DNA from: Nannobrachium achirus | Taxonomy: Eukaryota > Chordata > Actinopteri > Myctophiformes > Myctophidae | Reading direction: 5' to 3' | Assembly (NCBI GenBank): GCA_963921795.1 | Contig: OY997661.1 | Coordinates: 42,189,466 to 42,253,465, forward strand | DNA: 64,000 bases | Shown: positions 63,291 to 64,000 of the stretch, one piece after another | Layout of the letters: each line of letters begins with the position of its first letter | How positions within the stretch are numbered: position 1 is the stretch's first letter | Notes under the pieces: generated by a model | What the model was told of the DNA's origin: nothing | Seen by the model: only the letters and a program-made list of their open reading frames with translations | Databases searched by the model: none | Position numbers and translations under genes: made by a program

Positions 63291-63710
63291 TTTTTCCACC
63301 ATTGCCTGCAGCCTGCTGATGAGGGAACAGACACCCTGGCCACAATATGACTTCCGTTCTAGCGGAAGTGACGGAAGTGCTGTGTTTAATGGAAGTTACG
63401 TCATGCGTTGTAGTTTTCCGTTGAAATTCTCACGGCGGAAGTTGAACAGTCTCTGCCTGATATTGTCACCAGGCTTTTCTCTTCGCAGATGAGTAAGCCT
63501 GGCTACGCGAGGCTAGGGAACAGATCACACCAGAAAACGTCTCTACCTCGTAAAATCATAATAGCCCATATAGACATTCAGTCTACACAAAAGAGTATTT
63601 ATTTATTTATCTTGCAATCATATTTATCTCATCATCTTTAGGCCTATATTCCTCATCATGTATATGCCTATTAACAAAAAAAAAAAAATATTCACCCATT
63701 ACAATATCCT
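63291..63710. other. no recognised gene
   Basis: Contains a GCGGAAGT-rich stretch (63355-63440) and an A-rich tract. No coding frame could be supported. Confidence 0.45.
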
Positions 63711-64000
63711 AGATAGATAGATACCTTTATTATCCCAAGGGGGGAAATCAGTTGCGCAGAGGCAGCACAGCAGTATAAGGATATTTACAAAGTTACAGAG
63801 AAGTATGAAAAAAGAACAGAGTACAGTAAAGAGCAAGGTACATCAAAGAAAAGGAACAAAGAATATATACATAATGTGTCAAAAACAGTCAATGCTCATA
63901 AGTGAAACAGCCAACTTAAACAAAATAGCTAAATAGCAATCCTTAAGCACAACTATCAATACAGTGCCAAACAAAAGTGTCCATAACAGTCAATGCTGGT
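63711..64000 (-). mobile_element. LINE 3' end, running off the window
   Basis: GATAGATAGATACCTTTATT followed by ATCCCAAGGGG is the reverse complement of a fish LINE tail ending (ATCT)n. It shares GGGAAATCAGTTGCGC-like sequence with 12080-12140. Confidence 0.6.

Overview
This is a teleost fish nuclear window. It has low coding density, long (AC)n/(GT)n microsatellites, hundreds of short inverted-repeat DNA transposons (mostly hAT-like, with 8-bp target-site duplications), a tRNA-SINE, L2-like LINE tails and a Penelope-like retroelement. Three gene loci are supported by sequence.

(1) 13.4-19.0 kb, minus strand: a complete four-exon gpbar1 (TGR5 bile-acid receptor) with an intact 352-codon frame and GT-AG introns. 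All three introns look like inserted transposons. Introns 1 and 2 are the same ~400-bp element in opposite orientations, and a third copy lies at 1-272. Intron 3 is a different, hAT-like element with matching terminal inverted repeats and an 8-bp target-site duplication. Removing it restores an uninterrupted reading frame. Later insertions of other MITEs enlarged each intron.

(2) 33.4-37.2 kb, minus strand: exon-like pieces, one of them a VCPIP1-like OTU deubiquitinase segment with a one-base frameshift. This is probably a gene fragment or pseudogene.

(3) About 40.2-58.9 kb, plus strand: the 5' part of a fish immune-type gene. It has a run of symmetric phase-2 exons encoding short repeats of the SMKSDxSM type seen in fish NLR/TRIM proteins, then a RING plus B-box exon and one more helical exon. 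Part of the exon array is a recent ~3-kb tandem duplication. A broken Penelope-like element (GIY-YIG piece on the minus strand, reverse transcriptase on the plus strand) follows at 58.95-63.3 kb.

The most unusual feature of the window is a ~50-80 bp palindrome, present about 27 times. It sits in the middle of at least eight otherwise unrelated MITE families. Its arms keep a near-constant GATCTACAAGC block, while the flanking stem sequences differ between copies in a compensating way. I do not recognise it as a described element. Together with the transposon-derived introns of gpbar1 it is the main candidate for an undescribed system. All homology statements come from reading translations and repeats by eye; no database search or alignment program was run.
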